From contig NZ_JAHLDU010000005.1 of assembly GCF_018861905.1 (NCBI RefSeq), positions 124,001 to 188,000 of the forward strand: 64,000 bases of DNA. Direction: 5' to 3'. The stretch comes from Clostridium sp. DSM 17811. GTDB lineage: Bacteria > Bacillota > Clostridia > Clostridiales > Clostridiaceae. Below the pieces are notes generated by a model that saw only the letters and a list, made by a program, of their open reading frames with translations, made no database searches and had not been told where the DNA came from. The position numbers were made by a program, and so were the translations under genes. This document shows positions 42,240 to 50,590 of the stretch, piece after piece. The stretch's first letter is position 1, and each line of letters opens with the position of its first letter.

Positions 42240-42365
42240 GTGGATATCGTACTTATAGAAGATAAGGAGAGTAATCTGGAAGTACAAATAAGGTACCCGA
42301 TTATGCATATTGATGTACTAGATAGTGTAACCACACTTTTTAATAGTCGATTAAAGCAACATTAA
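42240..42365 (+). pseudogene. LytTR-type regulator N-terminal remnant
   Basis: GTG at 42240 after GGAGTACAGGA opens 41 codons: VDIVLIEDKESNLEVQIRYP, then IMHIDVLDSVTTLFNSRLKQ. This resembles the start of small LytTR DNA-binding proteins (IEEDKxxxEPEVxIRxxxM). The LytTR domain itself is absent, so the gene is truncated. Confidence 0.45.
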
Positions 42366-42535
42366 CCATTGATGAAAAGGTTATCATTACAAGAACCTAT
42401 ATTCTGGAAATTGGATATTCACTACGATTGGTAGGGGTAAGAAAGGATGCTGATTATATCAACAAAAAATTGACAGAGTGAAAAAAGAGGGAAAAATAGG
42501 AACCATAGAGGAATAATTAGATATTAGAAAATAGT

Positions 42536-42562
42536 AAAAAGCTGCCGGAAGGTGGCTTTTTG
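42536..42562 (+). terminator. Small hairpin terminator
   Basis: AAAAAGCTGCC (42536-42546) pairs with GGTGGCTTTTT (42551-42561) using two GU pairs around a GGAA loop and ends in T-run. Confidence 0.6.
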
Positions 42563-42649
42563 TAAGTAATGACAGTTTATTTGTAACACGGGACAATTGC
42601 TATTGCATGTGGTATAAGAGATTGTTAGGATATAGCTGAGCAATTATAA

Positions 42650-43258
42650 ATGAAAGAAACTGTCAAAATGAAAAAGTACAAAATAATTACTTCTTTTAAA
42701 CGAGGTTTAGCACGAAGGGTTGGTAAAATAATTTTGATTTCATTTTCTCTCATTACTCTATGTATCATTGCACTTGCAATTATTTTATTAGTACAAAGCG
42801 CAGGAAAAGTAAAACCATTTATAGATAAAAACGGAAAAGCAATAAAAGGTAGTATTTCGCAAAAGTTTATGTTGAAATTAACGGAGTAAAGATGGGAATG
42901 ATTATTAAAAGTAAGAATACATCAAATCCAGTACTGATTTTTGTTCACGGAGGCCCCGGTATGTCGGAATATCAGCTTACGGAGACATATCCTACGGAAC
43001 TTGATGAATATTTTACGGTAGTATGGTGGAATCAACGGGGCTCAGGTTTATCCTATAGCAGTGATATCTCAGCAAAAGCATCTGAGTTATATCATGCCTA
43101 TATTGGTGTCTGACAAATATCAAATCAAATGGAATCAGAGAAAACTGCATACAAATATATGATTATACAGTAAACTATTCGATGTCGGAAGCTTATCTTA
43201 AAAAACTTAGTGCACCTGTAAAGGGATTTTATCTTTTTAAGAAATCTGCCCACAGTCC
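42650..43258 (+). pseudogene. Alpha/beta hydrolase (prolyl iminopeptidase-like), frameshifted, internally deleted and cut by an IS
   Basis: The first frame (42650-42889) gives an N-terminal membrane anchor. Around 42866 the frame changes: VYVEINGVKMGM runs on into FVHGGPGMSEYQL and VVWWNQRGSGLSYS, the oxyanion and acid motifs of this family. After 43113 the middle is missing, and a later piece (about 43151-43258) reads DYTVNYSMSEAYLKKLSAPV then KGFYLFKKSAHSPI, the typical C-terminus. The sequence ends abruptly where the IS relic begins. A membrane-anchored relative is intact at 62864. Confidence 0.8.
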
Positions 43259-43489
43259 AATATTTCTTTTCTTTGAATTCTTTTGTATAGGCAATTGAAT
43301 TTGCACTTACATTTTGAATATTGGTTCGTAGTTCGCTCTGTTGTTCTTCTGTAAAATGATTTCCCCCATAGTATCACTCTCCCAACTTAATGTATTAAAT
43401 ATAACCAAAAGACCCTACAAAGTAGAATCAGTTAATTTGAGAAATCTAGGCCTTTTTTTTTAACTGTCCACATTATAGGGTCCATTTTA
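43259..43489 (-). mobile_element. IS3-type insertion sequence, truncated relic (copy 2)
   Basis: The right end on the minus strand starts TAAAATGGACCCTATAATG, like copy 1. Inside, the minus strand reads FTEEQQSELRTNIQNVSANSI and AYTKEFKEK, orfA-type sequence. Orientation is the same as copy 1. About 230 bp remain; the rest including orfB is absent, and the left boundary abuts the hydrolase remnant. Confidence 0.7.
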
Positions 43490-43507
43490 TGATTAGAAAA
43501 GGTAGCT
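43490..43507. other. Right half of the split terminator hairpin
   Basis: TGATTAGAAAAGGTAGCT lies directly outside the right IS end. It is nearly the reverse complement of 36311-36329, so the two flanks of the 7.2-kb block may once have been one hairpin. Confidence 0.6.
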
Positions 43508-43729
43508 ATTTCTCTATAATTCGGAATTATTATTATAGAATATGATGTTTATATAACAATAGACATGATACAAGATTCTTTAACTAAGTTTAATAATGAT
43601 ATAATAGTAGGGAAGAATATTAATGTAATTAATATAAGCCACTGTTGGATAATTCCCTCGCTGTGATTCAAGGTATATTAAATAGGATTTATAGTATTAG
43701 ATGAAGTATCGAAAGGAGTGGTTATTAAA

Positions 43730-45496
43730 ATGAAAGTTAATTCTTTCAAAAAATTATTTATTAAAATTAAATCGTTAAATCACAAACTTCAATATCAGGT
43801 TTTAGTTTCTTTCTTAATACTAATATTTATTCCAACTATATTAGTATTAGTTATAATGTATAATATATATTTTAATTTTATTAGCGATAAGACTCAAATG
43901 TATACATCGCAATTGATTAATCAAGTGAATATTACCATAGATTCAAAACTTATGATATATAATAATCTTACAAGGCAAATATATTCCAATAAAGCTATAA
44001 TCGAAAGTATGAAAAAACCATATAAGGATACTTATGAAAAATATGAGATTCAAAAATCAGTAGCGGATATAATGTTAAGCCTAATTAATATTGATAAATA
44101 TGTTCTTTCTTCCTATATAATGACTAATGATGGACGTGTTTATTATAGTGGGTATGGTACCCCCTATAATGATGGAAACTATGAAAAGATAAGAAAAAAA
44201 GCTTTTGAAGCAGATGGTAGAGTTGTATGGATTCCTACTGAAAAGTTACAATCTATATTAAACGATATGGGTTTTAGTGCTGTGAGGGAAATTAAATCAC
44301 AGAATGGAACAAAAGTTGGTACACTTGTATTAATAATTAGTGATAGCTTTTTTAATGATATTTACAAGAATATTAACTTAAGTAAAACCTCTACTAATAT
44401 TGTAGTTTCCCAAGATCTAACAGTAGTTTCATCAATGGACAAGAAATTAATAGGAAAACAATTAGAGAATGATTATTTAAAAAAAGCTGTAAAATTAAAA
44501 AATGGTAGCTTTGTTGAAAAAATAGGGAATAAAAAAACTCTTATAGTATTCTCTACATCTAATGTTACCGGATGGACATTTGTTTCTTATATTCCATTAC
44601 ATGAACTTCTTAAGGAAGTATATTCAATAAAGAACATAATATTAACTATAATTGTTATTTTTATAATTTTTTTATCCTTTCTAATTTATATATTTCCTAA
44701 AAAAATAACTAAACCTATTAAAAATCTAAGCGAAAAAATTAAAATGGTGCAAGAAGGCTGCTTTACGATTACTGTTGATGACACTAGTGAAGATGAGATA
44801 GGAGCTCTGAGTAGAACATTTAATGTGATGGTTAAAAAAATAAATGAACTTGTTACTGAAGTGAAGGAAAAGGAAAAAGAAAAAGGAAAAGCTGAATTAT
44901 TAGCGTTACAATCACAAATTAATCCACATTTTATGTATAACACTTTAAATTCAATAAAGTTTATTGCAATTTTGAATAAGCAAGATGCAATTAAGAAAAT
45001 GCTTAGTGCATTTATTAAACTTTTAAGAAATGTAGCTAAAAATGGTGATGAGTTAATAACAATTACAGAGGAAATTGAGTTACTAGATAACTATGTGTAC
45101 ATACAAAATGTAAGATTCGGGAACTTTAATATTAATTATGAGGTGCCTGAGGACATTAAAAACAATAAAATTATGAAATTTACAATTCAGCCTGTAGTAG
45201 AAAATTGTATATTGCATGGGTTTAGCGAAAAGGGTATGTTTGGAGAAATAAATATAAAAATATTCATTAAAGAAGAAAAACTGTATATTCAAATTAAAGA
45301 TAATGGAATTGGTATGAGTCAGGAAGATTTAAGTAAATTATACTTAGGGAAGAGCGATAATACCTACAATAAAATGGGAATAAAAAATATAAATGACAGG
45401 ATTGTTCTAAACTATAGCAATAAATATGGGATAAGCATAGAAAGTACTTTTGGGGTAGGAACTATAGTAACAATTGTGCTACCGTTAATATTATAA
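43730..45496 (+). CDS. YesM-type sensor histidine kinase of a sugar-uptake locus
   Basis: ATG at 43730 is preferred over GTG 43718, since AAAGGAG ends 1 nt before the GTG (588 aa). Two membrane segments (about 25-48 and 303-325) enclose a large extracellular sensor of some 250 residues (Cache-like). HAMP follows, then the His_kinase domain LLALQSQINPHFMYNTLNSI with the phospho-acceptor His, and ATPase boxes VENCILHG, DNGIGMS and GIKNINDRI. Such kinases sense carbohydrate or binding-protein signals and pair with AraC-type regulators. An extended -10 (TGATATAAT, 43597-43605) lies upstream. Confidence 0.93.
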   Translation: MKVNSFKKLFIKIKSLNHKLQYQVLVSFLILIFIPTILVLVIMYNIYFNFISDKTQMYTSQLINQVNITIDSKLMIYNNLTRQIYSNKAIIESMKKPYKDTYEKYEIQKSVADIMLSLINIDKYVLSSYIMTNDGRVYYSGYGTPYNDGNYEKIRKKAFEADGRVVWIPTEKLQSILNDMGFSAVREIKSQNGTKVGTLVLIISDSFFNDIYKNINLSKTSTNIVVSQDLTVVSSMDKKLIGKQLENDYLKKAVKLKNGSFVEKIGNKKTLIVFSTSNVTGWTFVSYIPLHELLKEVYSIKNIILTIIVIFIIFLSFLIYIFPKKITKPIKNLSEKIKMVQEGCFTITVDDTSEDEIGALSRTFNVMVKKINELVTEVKEKEKEKGKAELLALQSQINPHFMYNTLNSIKFIAILNKQDAIKKMLSAFIKLLRNVAKNGDELITITEEIELLDNYVYIQNVRFGNFNINYEVPEDIKNNKIMKFTIQPVVENCILHGFSEKGMFGEINIKIFIKEEKLYIQIKDNGIGMSQEDLSKLYLGKSDNTYNKMGIKNINDRIVLNYSNKYGISIESTFGVGTIVTIVLPLIL

Positions 45497-45522
45497 AATT
45501 ATTTAAAGAAGGAGAACACTTT

Positions 45523-47139
45523 ATGTGTAATATAATAATTGTAGATGATGAAATTTTAGTTAGACTTGGAATTAAATCTTATATAGAGGATTCAAAAGAA
45601 TTTACTGTAGTTAACACATTTTCTAATGGTAAGGATGCTCTTGAATATTGTAAGAAAAGCAAACCTGATATTGTGTTAACAGATATCACTATGCCTATAA
45701 TGGATGGAATGCAGCTAATCCAGGAGTTGAAAAAGATATATAACGACATAAAAATTGTTGTTTTAACTTGTCATGATGATTTTAAACTTATAAGAGGTGC
45801 GTTTAAGCAAGGCGCCGATGATTATATCTTAAAGTATGAAATTGAGGAAAATGGACTAATTGACATTCTATTGAAAATTAAGGAACAAATCTTTAATGAA
45901 AAAGGTAGTAGTAGTAGTAGTAGTAGTATACAAATTGCAGTAAATTTGGACGAAATGAAGAAAAGTATTATAAGTGAATTAATGAATTTACAACAAGATG
46001 ATTTTGTGGGCGAAGAATTGCAAAATAAAATTTCAACATACTGCAAAAGATTAGGTTCAAATAATTTAATATTAGTTATGCTGGGAATTGATGAGGAATA
46101 TGATGATGAATTTTTTGATATTAAAAACGGTTTTGATTTAAAGTCAGTAATAAGTGTTATTGATGAAATATTTAATAGATATGGGTTAGGAGAAGTTTTC
46201 ATTGATAAAGATTTAAGAATCATAGTATTAATAACAATTGAAGAAGAAAATAGTAAGAAGGTAATATTTGAAAAGGTAAATTACCTAATTGAGAATATCT
46301 GTAGATCACTTAATGAATATTTTAATTGCAGTATTTCAGTTGGAATAAGTAAAATGCACAATTCATTAGTTTTGTTAAAAAAAGCATATACAGAGGCCGA
46401 AGAAGCTTTTTTATTTAGATTTTATAATGGGAAAGGCAGTATTGTTTATTATGAATCTACAATGAAATTTAACAGTATTACAGACATTAATAATATAAAA
46501 AAAATTAAAGATAATATCATAGATAAATTCAATTATAGTTTTAACAAAACGAAAATGGTTCAAGGCATCCAACAATATTTTAAATACATGACGGAACAAA
46601 ACATATTACCGTCTATATTCAAACAAGAAGTAAATAGTATTTTGTATTCTATTAATTTTTATTTGGTTGAATATTTTGACTTTCGTTTAGATCAAAATAT
46701 ATATAATAGTAAACAGCTTACTCCTTACCGATTAATAGAAGATATTAAATATGCAAACACAATAGAAAAGTATATAGTCCGTTGTTTAGAACAAATAGAA
46801 CAAAATATTGAAAAACAATCTACTCAAATAAAATTAATAAATAAGATAAAAACTTATATAGATAACCACTATAGTGAAGAACTAAGTTTGCAATTTATGT
46901 CAGAAGAATTTCATTTGAATAAAAATTATCTATGTCAGTATTTTAAAAAAGAAATGAATAAAAACTTTATAGATTACTTAACACAATTACGAATTGAAAA
47001 AGCAAAAATGATATTAAAAAATGAAAGTTTATCTGCAATTGAGGTTTCCGAAAGAGTTGGATTTAATAGTGTCAATTATTTTGTAAAGGTTTTTAAAAAA
47101 ACAACAGGGAAAAATATTACAGAATATAAAAAATCTTAA
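45523..47139 (+). CDS. AraC-type response regulator (YesN-like)
   Basis: This 538-residue protein has an N-terminal receiver (IIVDDEILVRLG, Asp in DIVLTDITMPIMDG), a long middle region and a C-terminal AraC double helix-turn-helix (about 440-538, LSLQFMSEEFHLNKNYLCQYF and SAIEVSERVGFNSVNYFVKVF). A seven-serine run encoded by AGT repeats links receiver and middle region. It should activate the ABC transporter and glycosidase genes that follow. AAGGAGAA precedes the ATG, 26 nt after the kinase stop. Confidence 0.94.
   Translation: MCNIIIVDDEILVRLGIKSYIEDSKEFTVVNTFSNGKDALEYCKKSKPDIVLTDITMPIMDGMQLIQELKKIYNDIKIVVLTCHDDFKLIRGAFKQGADDYILKYEIEENGLIDILLKIKEQIFNEKGSSSSSSSIQIAVNLDEMKKSIISELMNLQQDDFVGEELQNKISTYCKRLGSNNLILVMLGIDEEYDDEFFDIKNGFDLKSVISVIDEIFNRYGLGEVFIDKDLRIIVLITIEEENSKKVIFEKVNYLIENICRSLNEYFNCSISVGISKMHNSLVLLKKAYTEAEEAFLFRFYNGKGSIVYYESTMKFNSITDINNIKKIKDNIIDKFNYSFNKTKMVQGIQQYFKYMTEQNILPSIFKQEVNSILYSINFYLVEYFDFRLDQNIYNSKQLTPYRLIEDIKYANTIEKYIVRCLEQIEQNIEKQSTQIKLINKIKTYIDNHYSEELSLQFMSEEFHLNKNYLCQYFKKEMNKNFIDYLTQLRIEKAKMILKNESLSAIEVSERVGFNSVNYFVKVFKKTTGKNITEYKKS
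45907..45927 (+). repeat. AGT triplet microsatellite in the regulator linker
   Basis: Seven perfect AGT triplets encode seven Ser residues between the receiver and the middle region. Triplet gain or loss would change linker length without a frameshift. Confidence 0.9.
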
Positions 47140-47332
47140 TTTTTGGAATCAAAATCTAAATATTTTACACATTATTCTTAATATTTGTATTTTCGATAAT
47201 TGTAAACGTATAGATGGCTAATATTTTGCAGAAGTCTATAAGTTTTAACTATTATGAAAAATATTTTTCTAAGCTATAATAGAAATATAAGAAAAAGTAA
47301 TTAATTTTATATAATTATAGGGGGGAATACTA

Positions 47333-48625
47333 ATGAATAAAAAGAATTTTAAAAGTTTATCGTTTATAATTACAACTATATTAATAGGTTCAGTTTTATC
47401 AGGTTGTGGTGCTAGTTCATCAAGTACATCTAAAAGTGGTACTAAAGGTGAAACTGTAAATCTTACATTGTGGGATCATAATGAACCTTATTCAACGGCT
47501 GACCAGAAAATAATTGATTTATTTAATAAAAAAAATCCTAATATCAAAATTACGGTTGAAAACAAAGGTGAACAGTATGATACTTTGTTAAATACTGCAA
47601 TACAAGCAGGAGATGCACCCGATATATTTTGGTCAAATGGTAATAAAGATAATAAACTGTCCAGTATTGTAAAAAATGGTGGAGCAATGGATTTGACTGA
47701 TAAAATAGACTTAACAAAATATAACACGAATGCTCAAGCAATTCTATTTTTAAAGGATGCGGCAGGAAAGAATAAACTATATGTAACGCCAGGAGCTACA
47801 ATTGATACGAGGGTTATTTATTACCATAAGGACATATTTAAAAAATATGGAATAAAAGTTCCTAATACTTTGGCAGAATTTGAAACTGCTTGTGATACAT
47901 TACTTAAAAATGGCGTTACACCTATGTCTTTAGGAGAAAAATCAAGTTGGGATATTTTATTCACTTTAGAACCAATAATTGCAGGAGTATCACCTGATTG
48001 GTTGGATGAAGCTGTAGCTGGAAAAGCGAAGATCAATGACCCAAGATTGCTTAAAGCCTTAAAAAAATATGAAGAATGGAAGAAAAAAGGATATTTTACG
48101 AACAATGGATTAGGGTCAGATGCTACTGCAGCAACTCTAAATTTCGCAAAGAAGAATGCTGCTATGATTATAAATGGATCTTGGCTTGTAAGTGATATTA
48201 AAAGTAGTAATCCAGACGTGGATTTAGGAGCTTTTCAGATGCCAATGGTTAAAGGAGGAAAATCAATGGTTGTTACTTATTCAGTCGGTTGGTCAGGGTA
48301 TGCAAAGACAAAACATCCGGCTGAGGTATTGAAATATTTACAATTTGCAGCATCAGTAGAAGCACAACAAGCGTTTGTTACATCTACAGGAAGTGTTCCA
48401 GGAATAGCAAGTTTAAAGGCTAATGATCAATTAACAAAGGACATGGGTACTGCTAACAGACAGGTAGATAGTTTCTATTCAATTATTGGGTACAGAGCTA
48501 AAGAGGGTTCAAATCCAAGAAAGCTTTGGGAAGATGATAGTTCAAAGTGGGTTGGGGGAAAAATAACTGCTCAGGATTTAATAAAGGAACTTGATGCTGT
48601 ACAAGATTATTCGAAAAAAAGATAA
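47333..48625 (+). CDS. Sugar ABC transporter substrate-binding lipoprotein
   Basis: This 430-residue protein has a lipoprotein signal (basic start, hydrophobic core, lipobox LSGC with Cys25) followed by a Ser/Thr/Gly linker. NLTLWDHNEPYSTADQKIIDLF and APDIFWSNGNKDNK fit family 1 solute-binding proteins for oligosaccharides. The protein is tethered outside the membrane and feeds the permeases at 48706 and 49625. GGGGGGAA precedes the ATG, with TATAAT at 47275-47280. No ATPase gene is nearby, as usual for systems that share MsmX-type ATPase. Confidence 0.94.
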   Translation: MNKKNFKSLSFIITTILIGSVLSGCGASSSSTSKSGTKGETVNLTLWDHNEPYSTADQKIIDLFNKKNPNIKITVENKGEQYDTLLNTAIQAGDAPDIFWSNGNKDNKLSSIVKNGGAMDLTDKIDLTKYNTNAQAILFLKDAAGKNKLYVTPGATIDTRVIYYHKDIFKKYGIKVPNTLAEFETACDTLLKNGVTPMSLGEKSSWDILFTLEPIIAGVSPDWLDEAVAGKAKINDPRLLKALKKYEEWKKKGYFTNNGLGSDATAATLNFAKKNAAMIINGSWLVSDIKSSNPDVDLGAFQMPMVKGGKSMVVTYSVGWSGYAKTKHPAEVLKYLQFAASVEAQQAFVTSTGSVPGIASLKANDQLTKDMGTANRQVDSFYSIIGYRAKEGSNPRKLWEDDSSKWVGGKITAQDLIKELDAVQDYSKKR

Positions 48626-48705
48626 CTAATATTATTTTTAGAATTTAAGTGGAGTCTTAAAAACTCTGCTTTAATTTTAAAAAAACTTATATGGAGGGGT
48701 GGAAT

Positions 48706-49608
48706 ATGAAATTTTTTAAAAAAAGACCATACATATTATTTATATTACCAGGACTAATTTTATATACAATTTTTAGTGTTTATCCTATGATTGATTCAAT
48801 TAGATATAGTTTTTACGAGTGGTCTGGAATTGGTCCCATGAAATTTATAGGCCTTCAAAATTATTATAAACTGTTGGTTGATCCAAGAACTTCAACAATG
48901 TTTTTATCTGCATTCATGAATAATATGAAATACATATTTTGGACTCTTTTGATTATTACCCCAATACAAGTTCTGTTTGCATATCTAATATATACAAAAA
49001 TCAGAGGATACAAAATTTTTCAAATGCTAATTCTTATGCCATGGGTAATTGGCAATGTCATTACTAGTTTCTTTTTTATGATGATGTTTAATGGACAAAT
49101 AGGATTAATTAATAATATTTTACAAACACTTCATCTTCAAAAGTTTCAACAAGATTGGTTTGGTAATCCTAAATACTCATTTATAGTATTGATTATAGCT
49201 GTTACATGGTCAGGTGTAGGTTATGGTATGATCTTGTTTGTAGCAAATATGAGAGATATTTCTGAATCAATTATAGAAGCAGCATTAGTAGATGGTGCAG
49301 GAGCATTAAAAAGGTTTACTTCTATAATACTCCCATTAATGTGGCCATCTATAACTAATGTGATAGTGCTTGACACAATATGGGGTTTAACTGTTTTTGA
49401 TTTACCATATATGATTGCCGGAGCCAATGGTGGGGCAACAGGCTCATTAGACTTTATGAGCACATTCTTTTTTAGGTATGCTTTTGGTAATTCATTAAAT
49501 GGAGATGCGGCTTTTGGTTTCGGAGCAGCTGTTAGTGTGGTAATGTTTGTTATGATATTAAGTGTAACAGTCATACAGTCGAAATTACTTAAAAAATTGG
49601 AAATTTGA
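48706..49608 (+). CDS. Sugar ABC transporter permease 1
   Basis: ATG at 48706 is preferred: GGAGGGG lies 7-13 nt before it, inside the region after an upstream ATG at 48691 (300 aa). Six hydrophobic segments; typical MalF-like features FSVYPMIDSIRYSFYEWSG, FIGLQNYYKLL, and the EAA loop EAALVDGAGALKRFTSIILPL, which contacts the ATPase. It forms the membrane channel with permease 2 for an oligosaccharide. Confidence 0.94.
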   Translation: MKFFKKRPYILFILPGLILYTIFSVYPMIDSIRYSFYEWSGIGPMKFIGLQNYYKLLVDPRTSTMFLSAFMNNMKYIFWTLLIITPIQVLFAYLIYTKIRGYKIFQMLILMPWVIGNVITSFFFMMMFNGQIGLINNILQTLHLQKFQQDWFGNPKYSFIVLIIAVTWSGVGYGMILFVANMRDISESIIEAALVDGAGALKRFTSIILPLMWPSITNVIVLDTIWGLTVFDLPYMIAGANGGATGSLDFMSTFFFRYAFGNSLNGDAAFGFGAAVSVVMFVMILSVTVIQSKLLKKLEI

Positions 49609-49624
49609 GGGCGGTGGAAATATT

Positions 49625-50476
49625 ATGAAAAAAGAATCTATTGATTTTAAATTTAGTAAATCAGAAAAAAAATGGAAAAAATCTTTTACGGTGCTGCTTG
49701 TTATGTATTGTTCATTTACAATATATATGCTTGCAATGACCGCATCTAATTCTTTTAAGACAAGACAAGATTTACTATATAATACATTTGGATTACCAAA
49801 AACAATATCCTTTGAAAGTTTTAAACATGTGTTTATGAATGGATACTTAAAAAGTCTTTTAAATTCCTTTGGTATTACAGTTTTAGTAGTTGTAGGTGCC
49901 ATAGCCTTAGCTTGCTCTGTTGCTTATGGAATTTCGAAATTTAATTTTAAATTTAAAGGTTTAATATTAGCATATTTTTTAATGGGTATGATGTTGCCCG
50001 TACAGTTAAAATTAATACCTCTTTATAATATTATAAAAATGCTTAATCTCAATAATGATATTTTTGGAGTAGTAATAATAGGAATTTCAAATCTATCTCT
50101 TCCTGTTTTTATTTTATCTATGTTTTTTAAAAATCTTCCAGGAGAGTTGTACGAAGCGGGTAAAATAGATGGAGCAAGTGAATTTAGAATTTTTTACTCA
50201 ATCATGTTACCACTAGCACGACCTGTTATATCTGCAGTGGCATTACTTACAACATTCGCAACGTGGAACGACTTTTTTATTCCACTTGTATTTTTATCAA
50301 CTAAAAGTAATATGACACTTCCATTAATGATTAATAATTATACAGCAACATTACTGCAAAGTTGGAATTATTTATTTGCAGCAGTTACTTTATCAGTTTT
50401 ACCAATAATTTTTATGTTTTTCTTTTTCTCTGAACAAATAGTTTCTGGAATTGCTAGTGGAGGAGTTAAAGAGTAG
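49625..50476 (+). CDS. Sugar ABC transporter permease 2
   Basis: This 283-residue MalG-like permease has six hydrophobic segments, NSFKTRQDLLYNTFGLPKTISFESFKHVF near the start, and the EAA loop EAGKIDGASEFRIFYSIMLPL. It starts 16 nt after permease 1 with GGGCGG upstream. It completes the importer with the lipoprotein at 47333. The terminator at 50512 follows and precedes the GH78-like gene. Confidence 0.94.
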   Translation: MKKESIDFKFSKSEKKWKKSFTVLLVMYCSFTIYMLAMTASNSFKTRQDLLYNTFGLPKTISFESFKHVFMNGYLKSLLNSFGITVLVVVGAIALACSVAYGISKFNFKFKGLILAYFLMGMMLPVQLKLIPLYNIIKMLNLNNDIFGVVIIGISNLSLPVFILSMFFKNLPGELYEAGKIDGASEFRIFYSIMLPLARPVISAVALLTTFATWNDFFIPLVFLSTKSNMTLPLMINNYTATLLQSWNYLFAAVTLSVLPIIFMFFFFSEQIVSGIASGGVKE

Positions 50477-50511
50477 CAAAATTGATAGTTATAAAAAAGA
50501 TTATGTAAAAT

Positions 50512-50560
50512 AAACTCCCATCCCGCTTAAGCTTATATATACCAGGGTATGGGAGTTTTA
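50512..50560 (+). terminator. Terminator after the sugar permeases
   Basis: AAACTCCCATCCC (50512-50524) pairs with GGGTATGGGAGTTT (50545-50558) with one bulge. It lies 30 nt before the real start of the next gene and might act as partial stop in the operon. Confidence 0.75.
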
Positions 50561-50590
50561 AAATTAACTATATGTGATAGGAGGACTAGT

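Larger units (their letters stand above)
41962..42649. other. 688-bp stretch with a LytTR remnant and other scraps
   Basis: There is no intact gene. It contains the LytTR-like fragment at 42240, an adjacent 39-codon open stretch (about 42362-42481, TLTIDEKVIITRTYILEIGY) that I do not recognise, and a hairpin at 42536. The first 270 bp are AT-rich without a clear signal. Confidence 0.5.

Noticed and set aside
36330-43489. Active composite transposon.
   Set aside because: Both insertion sequences are clearly decayed (deleted orfB, truncated orfA), so present-day mobility is not supported.
50549-50590. Longer N-terminus of the GH78-like protein from ATG 50549.
   Set aside because: It begins inside a terminator stem and has no ribosome site, while GTG 50591 has AGGAGG at ideal spacing.
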